From an uncultured Alphaproteobacteria bacterium (lineage in GTDB: Bacteria > Pseudomonadota > Alphaproteobacteria > HIMB59 > GCA-002718135): DNA of 51,089 bases. The stretch is taken from NCBI GenBank assembly GCA_902561355.1, contig CACEPG010000006.1, forward strand, positions 1 through 51,089, read 5' to 3'. Shown piece after piece: positions 26,245-38,886 of the stretch. Every line of letters starts with the position of its first letter. Within the stretch, counting starts at the first letter, position 1. A model generated the notes under the pieces. That model was given only the letters and a program-made list of their open reading frames with translations, made no database searches and was not told the origin of the DNA. The translations under genes and the position numbers were made by a program.

Positions 26245-26361
26245 TAATTCCCTAATAAATCTTTAATTATAAGAAAAAAATATATCAAATAATGAAAAAA
26301 ATGCTAAGTAGATTAGTGATTAATTAACTTTTTTATAATAGTATTAAGGGAGCTTTATTAT
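26245..26361 (+). promoter_or_regulatory. tolB-pal spacer with candidate pal promoter
   Basis: This 117-base gap is one of the widest in the window. A perfect -10 box TATAAT lies at 26334-26339, about 22 bases before the pal ATG, followed by an AAGGGAG Shine-Dalgarno. No good -35 hexamer stands at 16-18 bases upstream, so the promoter is a guess. A separate promoter for pal would fit its known high expression. No RNA structure is apparent. Confidence 0.35.
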
Positions 26362-26880
26362 ATGATTAATAAGATTTTATTATCTGCGATTATGGTGTTA
26401 TTTTTGGCTGCGTGTTCAACAACACCAAAAGATGATGCAGATTCAAAAGGAACAGGTTCAAGTTCTTCATCAAGTGACGCAGGAGATGGTGCGATAACTG
26501 AAACAGAAGGAACTGGCGTTGTTTCAGGTAGTCAAGAAGATTTAATTGTAAATGTTGGAGATAGAGTATTTTTTGATTATGATAGTTCTGAGTTAGATGC
26601 AGATGCTCAAGAACTTCTCCAAGATCAAGTGGCATGGTTAAAACAACACTCTAATGTTTCTGTTATTATAGAGGGACATTGTGATGAAAGAGGCACAAGA
26701 GAATATAACCTTGCTTTGGGTGAAAAAAGAGCTCAATCAGTTAAAAACTATCTGATTAGTTTAGGAGTAAGTGAAGCAAGAGTTTCAACAATTAGCTATG
26801 GTAAAGAGAGACCAGCCGTTGTTGGGTCAAATGACGGTGCTTGGGCACAGAACAGAAGGTCAGTTACAATAGTTAATTAA
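26362..26880 (+). CDS. pal: peptidoglycan-associated lipoprotein Pal
   Basis: A 172-residue lipoprotein. The signal peptide ends in the lipobox LAAC with Cys18, followed by a Ser/Gly/Asp-rich linker (about 19-60). The OmpA-like C-terminal domain binds peptidoglycan: VFFDYDSSELDADA, IEGHCDERGTREYNLALGEKRAQSVKNYL and ISYGKERPAVVGSNDGAWAQNRR. This is the outer-membrane end of the Tol-Pal system. A strong intrinsic terminator stands 29 bases after its stop. Confidence 0.97.
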   Translation: MINKILLSAIMVLFLAACSTTPKDDADSKGTGSSSSSSDAGDGAITETEGTGVVSGSQEDLIVNVGDRVFFDYDSSELDADAQELLQDQVAWLKQHSNVSVIIEGHCDERGTREYNLALGEKRAQSVKNYLISLGVSEARVSTISYGKERPAVVGSNDGAWAQNRRSVTIVN

Positions 26881-26909
26881 TTAATTTATTTATATTCCCT
26901 TAATTTATT

Positions 26910-26939
26910 GGCGCTATCATTTTGATAGCGCCTTATTTT
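26910..26939 (+). terminator. intrinsic terminator after pal
   Basis: A perfect 10-bp inverted repeat, GGCGCTATCA at 26910-26919 and TGATAGCGCC at 26923-26932, with a TTT loop, is followed by TTATTTTT. It is the only strong GC-rich hairpin with a T tract that I see in the window, and it ends the tol-pal unit before cpoB. Confidence 0.9.
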
Positions 26940-26966
26940 TGTCTTAAATAAAAAATATTCAGGCTT

Positions 26967-27896
26967 ATGTTTAAAAGAATCATAATTTTTATTTTTTTAA
27001 TTGGATTATTTGTAAATAATTATGCAATTGCAAATGAAAATCTTTTAACATTAAAACAGCAATTAGATAGATTGCAAAGAGATGTAAATGATTTGTCTAA
27101 ATCAGTTTATAATAAATCTTTAGAAACTTCAAATGGTTCCAATCAAACAGAAGAAACAATCAATTTTAGTGCAATTGATATTAGGATATACGATCTTGAA
27201 ACTGATATTAAAAACCTAACATTGAGTTTTGAGGAATTAACTTTTCAATTGGATGATGTATTAAATAGTTTAAGCTCTTTAGAACAAAACATTAATTTTC
27301 AAATAGAGAATATAAATAATAAATTAATGAATAAACAGCCATCAGTAAATAATCTTAAAATTATTGAAGAAGAATCAGAAAATGAAGATAAAAACACTCT
27401 TGGAAAATTAGTAATATCCTCTGATGAAAAAAATAACAATCTAGATGAATTAAATAAATCTGATGAAAATGATGAAACCCAAGATAATACGGAACCAGTA
27501 AATTTATCTCCTGAAAAAGAATTCCAATTAGCTCTAGATCAAATGAGACTTAAAAATTATGACCAATCTAAAGTAATGTTAAAAAGTTTCATAAATACTT
27601 ATGAAGAAAATCAACTTTCAGGATCAGCGCATTTTTGGCTTGGAAAAATATATATATTTGAATCAAATTTTAGAGAGGCAGTTTTTGTTTTAGGAGAGGG
27701 TGTTCAAAAATTTCCTAAAAGCATAAAAGCACCAAATATGTTGTTTGAACTATCAAATTCTTTATTTGAAATGAAAAAAAAAGAAGAAGCTTGTAAAACT
27801 CTATCAATTATAAATAGTAATTATTCTGAAAGCAAAATTGCAAATTTAGCAATAAAGAAAAAAACTGAAATGGGTTGTGAAAATGCTGTTCAATGA
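26967..27896 (+). CDS. cpoB: Tol-Pal associated periplasmic protein CpoB (YbgF)
   Basis: A 309-residue exported protein with an N-terminal signal (IIIFIFLIGLFVNNYAIA), a coiled-coil region (about 25-115, LKQQLDRLQRDVNDLSKSV and similar), an acidic linker, and a C-terminal TPR domain (about 170-305; FQLALDQMRLKNYDQSKVMLKSF and SGSAHFWLGKIYIFESNFREA). CpoB coordinates peptidoglycan synthesis with Tol-driven constriction. It follows pal after a terminator and overlaps tilS by ATGA. Confidence 0.93.
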   Translation: MFKRIIIFIFLIGLFVNNYAIANENLLTLKQQLDRLQRDVNDLSKSVYNKSLETSNGSNQTEETINFSAIDIRIYDLETDIKNLTLSFEELTFQLDDVLNSLSSLEQNINFQIENINNKLMNKQPSVNNLKIIEEESENEDKNTLGKLVISSDEKNNNLDELNKSDENDETQDNTEPVNLSPEKEFQLALDQMRLKNYDQSKVMLKSFINTYEENQLSGSAHFWLGKIYIFESNFREAVFVLGEGVQKFPKSIKAPNMLFELSNSLFEMKKKEEACKTLSIINSNYSESKIANLAIKKKTEMGCENAVQ

Positions 27897-28858
27897 AACT
27901 ATCTAATATAGAATTTATAAAAAACTTAAATCAAAACTATATTTTTGAAAATAATCCATTCATAGCAGTAGGTGTATCCGGAGGTCCTGATAGTATGGCT
28001 CTTGTTTTTCTTCTGAATCAGTGGATTAAAAAAAAGGGGGGAAGTCTTATTGCTTTAATCTTTGATCATAAAATAAGAAAAGAAAATTATAGAGAAACAA
28101 AGACAATTAAAAATTATTTAAGTAAATATAAAATTAAATCATGTATTATAAGAGCTCCAAAATCTAAAGTAATAAAACTGAGTATGAATGAAGCAAGACT
28201 AAATAGATTTCATGGTTTGATTAATTATTGTAAAACAAAAAAAATTCTTCACCTTTTTCTAGCACATCATTATGATGATAATATAGAAACATTTTTAACT
28301 AGAAAAGTTAGTGGGAGTAATTTAGAGGGACTTGCATGTATGAGCAATATTTCTTATAGAAATAATATTCAAATTTTAAGACCATTTCTTGATTTTTCAA
28401 AAAAAAATATTTTAAATTATAATAAAAAAAATAATATTTTTTATCTTGATGATCCAAATAATTACAATTTGAAATACACCAGAGTTGCAATAAGAAAGTT
28501 TATTCAAATATCAGGTAATCTTAAATATATAAAAAGTGATTTTAATAATTTATCAAATGATATTGTTTTATACAAAAGAATGATTTGGGAAACATTACAT
28601 AATATTCTATTAAAAGTTAAAACTGATTTAATAGAAATAAAATATAATGAATTTATAAAAATAGATAATTTAATTATTGAAAAACACATTTTATTAATTC
28701 ATAAGTATTTTTTTCAAAACAAAATGATTTTGAGATCGACCAAAATTCAAAATTTTTTAAATGATTTAAAGCAAAATCAGTTTAAAAAATATAATTTAGG
28801 TGGTTTAATTATAGAAAAAAGTGACTGTTTGCTTATGTTTTATGGAAAAAAATCATAA
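27893..28858 (+). CDS. tilS: tRNA(Ile)-lysidine synthase
   Basis: A 321-residue enzyme that changes C34 of the AUA-reading tRNA-Ile to lysidine. The PP-loop SGGPDS is at 29-34, and HHYDDNIETFLTR and LDDPNNYNLKYTRVAIRK are the other N-type ATPase and TilS marks. At 321 residues it is short, corresponding to the catalytic domain plus a reduced C-terminal region, as in other streamlined alphaproteobacteria. It lies before ftsH, a common alphaproteobacterial pairing. Confidence 0.94.
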   Translation: MKLSNIEFIKNLNQNYIFENNPFIAVGVSGGPDSMALVFLLNQWIKKKGGSLIALIFDHKIRKENYRETKTIKNYLSKYKIKSCIIRAPKSKVIKLSMNEARLNRFHGLINYCKTKKILHLFLAHHYDDNIETFLTRKVSGSNLEGLACMSNISYRNNIQILRPFLDFSKKNILNYNKKNNIFYLDDPNNYNLKYTRVAIRKFIQISGNLKYIKSDFNNLSNDIVLYKRMIWETLHNILLKVKTDLIEIKYNEFIKIDNLIIEKHILLIHKYFFQNKMILRSTKIQNFLNDLKQNQFKKYNLGGLIIEKSDCLLMFYGKKS

Positions 28859-28904
28859 AACTATTGTGTTTTTTTAATTAATTCCTATGTAACTATTATT
28901 CCAT

Positions 28905-30806
28905 ATGAAAAACTTCAGCAAAAATATTATTCTTTGGATAGTTATAGGTCTTTTGCTTATAGCTTTATTTAATCTATTCCAAGGTAGTTCATCGAATAGA
29001 GCTATTCCTGAAATTTCATTCTCTGATTTTATTGCCGCTACAGAGAGTGGCAATGTATCAGAAGTAAATATTGTAGGTAACAATGTTAAAGGATATTTTG
29101 ATGATGGCAGACCTTTCACAACTTATGCACCAGATTACCCTAATTTAGTTGATAAATTAAACCAGTACGGTGTTAAAATTACTGCTGAACCATCAGATAG
29201 GTCAATGCACCCAATATTGAGCGTATTGTTGTCATGGTTCCCAATGCTTTTATTAATTGGCGTGTGGATTTTCTTTATGAGACAAATGCAATCAGGTGGG
29301 GGTAAAGCAATGGGATTTGGAAAATCTAAGGCTAAGTTACTGAATGAAGCAGTAGGTAAGGTAACTTTTGATGATGTAGCTGGAATTGATGAAGCTAAGC
29401 AAGAACTAGAAGAAGTTGTTGAGTTTCTTAAGGATCCAAAGAAGTTTTCTCGATTAGGAGGAAAGATACCTACAGGAGCATTATTAGTTGGACCTCCAGG
29501 TACTGGTAAAACTCTTTTGGCTCGTGCTATAGCAGGAGAAGCAAACGTTCCTTTCTTTTCAATATCAGGATCAGATTTTGTTGAAATGTTTGTTGGAGTT
29601 GGTGCAAGCAGAGTAAGGGATATGTTTGAACAAGGAAAAAAAAATGCACCTTGTATAATATTTATTGATGAAATTGATGCAGTAGGTAGACACAGGGGAG
29701 CTGGTTTGGGTGGAGGTAATGATGAGAGAGAGCAAACACTTAATCAACTTTTAGTTGAAATGGATGGTTTTGAAGCAAATGCCGGTGTTATTATAGTTGC
29801 TGCTACAAACAGACCAGATGTGTTAGATCCAGCATTACTAAGACCAGGTAGATTTGACAGGCAAGTCCATGTCCTTTTGCCAGATATTATTGGAAGAGAT
29901 AAAATTTTAAAAGTACACATAAAAAAAATTAAAGTATCACCAGAATTTGACACTAAAGTTATTGCTAGAGGGACTCCTGGATTCTCTGGAGCAGATTTAG
30001 CAAATTTAGTAAATGAAGCTGCTTTAATGGCCGCAAGAAAAAATAAAAGAATGGTCACTCTTGAAGATTTTGAAAATGCTAAGGATAAAGTTTATATGGG
30101 TGCTGAAAGAAGGTCTAAAATTGTAACTGAAGAAGATAAAAAATTAACAGCCTATCATGAAGCTGGTCATGCGATTGCAGGTATTAATTGCGAAAATGTT
30201 GACCCCCTTCATAAAGTTACTATCATACCAAGAGGCTCAGCTGGTGGTGTAACCTGGTTCCTTCCTGAAAAAGACAAAGATTATATGAGACTTGATCAGG
30301 CAAAAGATGAAATGGTAATGGCATTAGGTGGAAGAATAGCTGAAGAAATAATTTTTGGAAAAGAAAAGATAACAAGTGGCGCTTCCTCAGATATTAAGGG
30401 CGTAACTTCTAGAGCCAAACAAATGGTTACTCAATGGGGCATGAGTGAAAAACTTGGATCCATATTATATGATAACAGTTCAGAAGAAGTTTTCTTAGGC
30501 CATTCAGTTGCACAATCAAAAAATATATCTGAAGAAACAGCAAACTTAATTGATAAAGAAGTAAAAGACATAGTTGATGAAGCATCAAAAAGATGTAAAA
30601 AAATACTTACTGAAAAAATTGATGATTTACATACTTTAGCAAAAGGTCTCCTTAATTTTGAAACACTTACTTATGATGAAGTAAAAGACTTGTTAAATGG
30701 AATTCAACCAAAAAGAGATGATTTCGACGACAGTTCAAGTCCAACAACTACTTCTAAACCGTCTGTCCCAAAAACCAGTGGATCAGAAGCTACACAAGCT
30801 AATTAA
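28905..30806 (+). CDS. ftsH: ATP-dependent zinc metalloprotease FtsH
   Basis: A 633-residue membrane protease. Two membrane helices (about 8-26 and 104-126) flank a small periplasmic domain. The AAA domain has Walker A GPPGTGKT at 196-203, Walker B IIFIDEID at 251-258 and the second region of homology LLRPGRFDR at 311-319. The zinc site HEAGH is at 418-422. The C-terminal tail is Ser/Thr/Pro-rich. It degrades membrane proteins and, in other bacteria, the heat-shock sigma factor RpoH, which is also encoded in this window. A TATTAT close to the ATG could be a -10 box for a very short leader. Confidence 0.98.
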   Translation: MKNFSKNIILWIVIGLLLIALFNLFQGSSSNRAIPEISFSDFIAATESGNVSEVNIVGNNVKGYFDDGRPFTTYAPDYPNLVDKLNQYGVKITAEPSDRSMHPILSVLLSWFPMLLLIGVWIFFMRQMQSGGGKAMGFGKSKAKLLNEAVGKVTFDDVAGIDEAKQELEEVVEFLKDPKKFSRLGGKIPTGALLVGPPGTGKTLLARAIAGEANVPFFSISGSDFVEMFVGVGASRVRDMFEQGKKNAPCIIFIDEIDAVGRHRGAGLGGGNDEREQTLNQLLVEMDGFEANAGVIIVAATNRPDVLDPALLRPGRFDRQVHVLLPDIIGRDKILKVHIKKIKVSPEFDTKVIARGTPGFSGADLANLVNEAALMAARKNKRMVTLEDFENAKDKVYMGAERRSKIVTEEDKKLTAYHEAGHAIAGINCENVDPLHKVTIIPRGSAGGVTWFLPEKDKDYMRLDQAKDEMVMALGGRIAEEIIFGKEKITSGASSDIKGVTSRAKQMVTQWGMSEKLGSILYDNSSEEVFLGHSVAQSKNISEETANLIDKEVKDIVDEASKRCKKILTEKIDDLHTLAKGLLNFETLTYDEVKDLLNGIQPKRDDFDDSSSPTTTSKPSVPKTSGSEATQAN

Positions 30807-30854
30807 TTAAATCAAAAAACTTTCAATTAGTTAATATATTTAATAAAAGGGTTT

Positions 30855-32202
30855 ATGGCTAATATTTTTGGAACAGATGGAATAAGATGTTTAGTTAATC
30901 AAGAACCGCTTAGTGCAGAAACATCTTTAAAAATCGCAAAAGCAGTCGCATATCTATTAAAATCAAAAAAAAATTCAAATTCTAGAGTTATAATTTGCAA
31001 AGATACTCGTTTGTCAGGATATTTATATGAACCATTAATTACAGCAGGATTCATATCGATGGGTATGGATGCTATTTTGGTAGGCCCTCTTCCAACCCCA
31101 GCGGTACCTCTTTTGATAAGAAATTTGAGAGCAGATTTAGGTGTTATGATTACTGCATCTCATAATACTTATGAATATAATGGATTAAAATTTTTTGACT
31201 CAAAGGGTTTTAAGCTAAGTACAACCTTAGAAAAAAAAGTTGAAGATATTGTTTTGAATAATTATAAATATTCTAAAATAATTAATTTAACTCAATTTTC
31301 TGGTAAAGCTATAAGGCTTGAAGATGCTCCAGGAAGATATTCAGAATTTTTGAAAAGTACTTTAGATAAAACTATAAAAGTAAAAAAATTAAAAATAGTT
31401 TTAGATTGTGCAAATGGAGCTACATATAATATTGCACCAAGTTTATTTTGGGAGTTAGGACACGAAGTAACAACAATTAACAATAATCCTAATGGAAAAA
31501 ATATAAATAAAAACTGTGGAGCTTTAGATGTTAGTGAATTGAAAAAAAAGGTTATTCAAACCAGGTCTGATATCGGTTTTGCATTTGATGGCGATGGTGA
31601 TAGATTAATAGCAGTAGATGAAAAAGGCAAAACTATTGATGGTGATAAAATTATAGCTTTATTTAGTAAGTATTTAATATCTAAAAAAAATAAAATTTCA
31701 AAATATCCAGTAATTTCAACTATTATGTCTAACATGGGTTTGCAGAAATACTTAAAAGATATTTTAAAAATAAATTTAAAAAGAACTTCTGTAGGAGATA
31801 TTAATGTAATTAATGAAATGAAAAAAAACAAATCTATACTTGGCGGAGAACAATCAGGTCATATAATTCTATCAGGTTACTCAAATTCAGGAGATGGTAT
31901 TTTATCGGCTTTAAAAATAATAGAAGTATTATCAAAATTTAATTTGAAACCTAGTAAAGCATTTAATATTTATAAAAGTTATCCTCAAAAAAAAATAGAT
32001 ATACCCTTTCTTAAATTATCAAAAAAAAATCATAAGTTTATTAAAAGCCTTTCTAATGATAAATCACTTAATAAGAATAATATGAGAGCTTTGATAAGAA
32101 TTTCAGGTACAGAGCCATTAATTAGGATATTAGTTGAAGGTTCTGATTATAGTAAAGTTGAAGAGTGTTCAAAAAATATTGAAAATAAAGTCAGGTTAAA
32201 TC

Positions 32203-32213
<11 letters not shown>
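30855..32213 (+). CDS. glmM: phosphoglucosamine mutase
   Basis: A 452-residue enzyme that converts glucosamine-6-phosphate to glucosamine-1-phosphate for peptidoglycan and lipid A. The phosphoserine site is Ser102 in MITASHNTYEYNGLK, the Mg site DGDGDR is at 245-250, and the C-terminal phosphate-binding RISGTEPLIRILVEG is intact. The N-terminus IFGTDGIR is typical. It follows ftsH by 48 bases, a common alphaproteobacterial order, and overlaps hisZ by 11 bases. Confidence 0.97.
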
Positions 32214-35441
<3,228 letters not shown>

Positions 35442-35476
35442 TTTTACATTATAGCATATTTATTCGCTTATCTTAA
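35442..35476 (-). promoter_or_regulatory. predicted rpoH promoter giving a leaderless mRNA
   Basis: On the minus strand, TTAAGA (35476-35471), a 17-base spacer and TATAAT (35453-35448) form a good sigma70 promoter. Only six bases, GTAAAA, separate the -10 box from the rpoH ATG, so the expected start of transcription falls on the A of the ATG. The -35 box overlaps the end of the upstream pseudouridine synthase gene. Confidence 0.55.
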
Positions 35477-36444
35477 TATTTTACTAAAAATTTAATAAGA
35501 TTTGAAATATCATCTGGTATTTTAGAGTTAAATTCTACATTTTTTTTAAGAGTTGGATGAAAAAACCCCAAATGACTAGCGTGAAGAGCTTGTCTTGAAA
35601 AGTTTTTTAAAATTAAAAATTTATTAAAATTTTCTTTATCTTTACCAAATTGATTTACCTTATTTTTTCCGTATAGTTTATCTCCTAAAAGAGGTGTGTT
35701 AATAGACGTGAGATGCAGTCTTACTTGATGGGTTCTCCCAGTGTAAAGTTTACATTCTACAATACTTGAATTACCAAAACTTTGTTTAAGTTTTAAATCT
35801 GTTTTTGAAAATTTGCCCATTCCTTTTTTATTAAAACTCATTTTTTTTCGATTAATTTTATTTCTTTCAATATAACCTTCTATTGTTTGGCTTTTAGGAA
35901 CCCCCCAAACTAGAGCATGATACTTTCTAGTAATAGTATGAACTTTAAACTGTTTTGCGAGTTCTTCATGGGTAAAGTTGTTTTTTGCTATCACCATTAA
36001 ACCACTTGTTTCTTTATCTAATCTGTGAACAATACCTGGTCTATTGTTACCATTAATTGTGCTCAATTTATTAGTAGAATGATTAAGCAAGGCTTGAACA
36101 AGTGTTCCTGTTTCATTTCCTGGTGCAGGATGTGTGACTATACCTGATTGCTTATTTATTATTATTAGATCGCTGTCTTCATATATTATATCTAGTTTTA
36201 TATTCTCAGGCTTATATTTTGTAGTATTGCTTTCTATAATATTAATATCAAAGCTGTCACCTTCTTTTACCAAATATGAAGAATCATTAAAAATTTTGTT
36301 ATTTTTTTTTACATTGCCATTTTGTATTAAAATTTTAATTTGTGATCTAGAAAATTTATCAATTTTATTTGTTAAAACTTTATCTAGGCGTATTGCACTT
36401 AACTCTTTATTAATAGTTATTTTAATATTATAGAATTCAGACAT
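35473..36444 (-). CDS. rluD: RluD-family 23S rRNA pseudouridine synthase
   Basis: A 323-residue enzyme with an N-terminal S4-like RNA-binding domain (about 15-65, IRLDKVLTNKIDKFSRSQIKILIQNGNV) and the RluA-type catalytic domain. Asp143 in VHRLDKETSGLMVIAK is the catalytic Asp; YTGRTHQVRLHLTSINTPLLGDKLYG is also diagnostic. The RluD-versus-RluC split cannot be decided by eye; position before rpoH is the alphaproteobacterial place for RluD. Its ATG shares the tetramer CATG with the divergent small membrane gene. Confidence 0.93.
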   Translation of the reverse strand: MSEFYNIKITINKELSAIRLDKVLTNKIDKFSRSQIKILIQNGNVKKNNKIFNDSSYLVKEGDSFDINIIESNTTKYKPENIKLDIIYEDSDLIIINKQSGIVTHPAPGNETGTLVQALLNHSTNKLSTINGNNRPGIVHRLDKETSGLMVIAKNNFTHEELAKQFKVHTITRKYHALVWGVPKSQTIEGYIERNKINRKKMSFNKKGMGKFSKTDLKLKQSFGNSSIVECKLYTGRTHQVRLHLTSINTPLLGDKLYGKNKVNQFGKDKENFNKFLILKNFSRQALHASHLGFFHPTLKKNVEFNSKIPDDISNLIKFLVKY

Positions 36445-36730
36445 GTCAAAAAAAATGCTTCAATTTATTGTGATTTTTTTAGCAATTTTAATAATTATTT
36501 GTTTTTTAACCCTTATATATGGGATGTATTTAAAAATATCAAAAAATCAATCTAAACAGGAGGATTTTAACAATCTATATTCTTTAAATCTTAACGAAAA
36601 TGAGAAGATTATTGGTATAGAAGCTTTAAATGAGTCAAATATACTATTTAAAATAACTGATTCAAAAAATAGTTATGCTATAATATTTGATATAAAAACT
36701 AATACTGTCAAATCAAAAATCAAGAGATAA
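36443..36730 (+). CDS. small single-pass membrane protein (DUF6476-like)
   Basis: A 95-residue protein with one strong N-terminal membrane helix (about 7-29, LQFIVIFLAILIIICFLTLIYGMYL) and a soluble tail with the pattern LNLNENEKIIGIEALNES and FKITDSKNSYAIIFDIKT. Small proteins of this design lie divergent from rluD in many alphaproteobacteria (DUF6476). Function is unknown. Its ATG at 36443 overlaps the rluD ATG on the opposite strand, and it is followed after 2 bases by xseB. Confidence 0.75.
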   Translation: MSKKMLQFIVIFLAILIIICFLTLIYGMYLKISKNQSKQEDFNNLYSLNLNENEKIIGIEALNESNILFKITDSKNSYAIIFDIKTNTVKSKIKR

Positions 36731-36732
36731 TT

Positions 36733-36957
36733 ATGGTTAAGGATAAACAACATAATTTTGAAGAAACATTACAAAAACTAGAATCTATTGTTGATCAACT
36801 TGAATCAGGAGATGTGGACTTGGAAAAATCTGTACAATTATATGAAGAGGGTATGAGATTAAAAAAAATATGTGAAGAAAAATTGAAAAATGTAGAAATG
36901 CAAATAAAAAAAATAAAAACTGATAATAACAAAATAATTAAAGAAGATTTTAGTTAA
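36733..36957 (+). CDS. xseB: exodeoxyribonuclease VII small subunit
   Basis: A 74-residue protein with the XseB pattern FEETLQKLESIVDQLESGDVDLEKSVQLYEEGMRLKKICEEKL. It is the helical small subunit that binds the catalytic XseA in exonuclease VII, which degrades single-stranded DNA. xseA is not in the window. It sits 6 bases before dxs, the common xseB-dxs order (with ispA often between; ispA is missing here). Confidence 0.95.
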   Translation: MVKDKQHNFEETLQKLESIVDQLESGDVDLEKSVQLYEEGMRLKKICEEKLKNVEMQIKKIKTDNNKIIKEDFS

Positions 36958-36963
36958 TTTTTT

Positions 36964-38883
36964 ATGACATATAAATATCTAGAAAAGATAAATTTTCCTT
37001 CAGATTTAAGAAAATTTAATATTAGTGAGTTAAAAAATATTTCTGAAGAATTAAGAAAAAAAACAATTGAAACAGTATCTAAGACTGGAGGTCATCTAGG
37101 TGCTGGTTTAGGAGTAATAGAGCTTACTGTAGCTATCCACTATGTTTTTAACACACCTAGAGACCGATTAATTTGGGATGTAGGTCATCAAGCATATCCT
37201 CATAAAATATTGACTGGAAGAAAAAATAAAATTGAAACACTTAGACAAAAGGATGGTTTATATGGATTTGTAAGAAGGTCAGAAAGTGAATATGATCCTT
37301 TTGGTACGGCTCACAGTTCAACTTCTATTTCAGCTGGTTTAGGCATGAAGGTGGCTAAAGATATAAATAATGATGATGCAAATATTATATGCGTGATAGG
37401 AGATGGCGCTCTTAGTGCTGGTTTAGCTTATGAGGCTCTTAATAATGCAGGTGTATTAAATAAGCGTTTGATTGTAATTTTAAATGATAATGAAATGTCA
37501 ATTGATAGACCGGTAGGGGCAATGAGTAGTTATCTTACAAAATTATTATCTTCTAAACAATATTCAAGTATTAGAAGTATGATAAAAAACATATCTAAAA
37601 GATTGCCAAAAAAATTTTCTAAAACACTTTATAGGGCTGAAGAATATTCAAAAGGATTGGTTAGCGGAGGAACGCTTTTTGAAGAATTAGGATTTTATTA
37701 TTTGGGACCAATCGATGGACATAACCTTGATAGTTTGTTGCCAGTTTTGGAAAATATTAAAAAAAATAATATTGATAAACCCATATTCCTTCATTGTATT
37801 ACAAAAAAAGGAAAGGGTTACACTCCAGCAGAGGAATCTGAAGATAAATTTCATGGTGTAAATAAATTTGATTTAAAAACTGGTGAATCAATTAGTATTT
37901 CAAATAAAAAAACTTATTCAGAAATTTTTGGAGAAACTTTATCTAAATTTGCTGACAATGATGAAAAAGTTTTAGCAATCACTGCAGCAATGACCAGTGG
38001 AACTGGTTTAAATATATTTAATAAAAATCATAAAGAAAAACTTTTTGATGTTGGAATAGCAGAACAACATGCAGTTACTATGTCTGCAGGTCTTGCAACT
38101 GAGGGATTTAAGCCTTTTGTTGCCATTTATTCCACGTTTCTTCAAAGAGCATATGATCAAATTGTTCATGATGTCGCTATTCAAAAACTACCTGTTCGCT
38201 TTGCAATAGACCGTGCTGGAAAAGTTGGAGCAGATGGCCCAACACATGCCGGTTCTTTTGATATTGCGTTTTTATCAACTTTACCAAACTTTATCTTGAT
38301 GGCGCCTAGCAATCAAAACGAACTTATTAGGATGATGCATACTTCTCTGTTAATTAATGACAGGCCATCAGCTTTTAGATACCCTAGAGGCACAGGAATA
38401 TTTTATGAAAATAATATTAAAGATAAAGATCCATTGGAGATTGGTAAAGGAAAGATTATTAATGAAGGTAATGATATTGCTATTCTAAATTTAGGAACAA
38501 GAATACAGTCATGTTTTGAAGCAGCTAAAATTTTAAATCAATATAATATTAATCCAACAATTGCAGATGCAAGATTTGCAAAACCTATAGATACTAAATT
38601 AATAGATTTATTATTGGATAATCACAAATTTGTATTAACTATTGAAGAAGGTTCTAGTGGAGGTTTTGGATCAACTGTGCTTAACTATATTCACAATATA
38701 AGAATTAAACCAACTGTTTGTAACGTAAAAAATTTATTTTTTCCTGATAAATTTATTGAACATCAATCACCAGAGCAACAGTATATTGAAATAGGAATGG
38801 ATTCTGATTCTATTGCTAAGAAAATTTTAAATATTTTTGACAATAAATTAATAAATATTCAGCATTTTTCTAAAAAAAAATAA
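36964..38883 (+). CDS. dxs: 1-deoxy-D-xylulose-5-phosphate synthase
   Basis: A 639-residue TPP enzyme that condenses pyruvate and glyceraldehyde-3-phosphate, the first step of the MEP isoprenoid route. The TPP/Mg motif GDGALSAGLAYEALNNAG begins at 146, with TGGHLGAGLGVIELTVAIHYVF and DVGHQAYPHKILTGR before it. The pyrimidine domain has FDVGIAEQHAVTMSAGLA and DRAGKVGADGPTHAG. The C-terminal transketolase domain is complete. The ispA gene is not beside it. Confidence 0.98.
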   Translation: MTYKYLEKINFPSDLRKFNISELKNISEELRKKTIETVSKTGGHLGAGLGVIELTVAIHYVFNTPRDRLIWDVGHQAYPHKILTGRKNKIETLRQKDGLYGFVRRSESEYDPFGTAHSSTSISAGLGMKVAKDINNDDANIICVIGDGALSAGLAYEALNNAGVLNKRLIVILNDNEMSIDRPVGAMSSYLTKLLSSKQYSSIRSMIKNISKRLPKKFSKTLYRAEEYSKGLVSGGTLFEELGFYYLGPIDGHNLDSLLPVLENIKKNNIDKPIFLHCITKKGKGYTPAEESEDKFHGVNKFDLKTGESISISNKKTYSEIFGETLSKFADNDEKVLAITAAMTSGTGLNIFNKNHKEKLFDVGIAEQHAVTMSAGLATEGFKPFVAIYSTFLQRAYDQIVHDVAIQKLPVRFAIDRAGKVGADGPTHAGSFDIAFLSTLPNFILMAPSNQNELIRMMHTSLLINDRPSAFRYPRGTGIFYENNIKDKDPLEIGKGKIINEGNDIAILNLGTRIQSCFEAAKILNQYNINPTIADARFAKPIDTKLIDLLLDNHKFVLTIEEGSSGGFGSTVLNYIHNIRIKPTVCNVKNLFFPDKFIEHQSPEQQYIEIGMDSDSIAKKILNIFDNKLINIQHFSKKK

Positions 38884-38886
38884 GCT

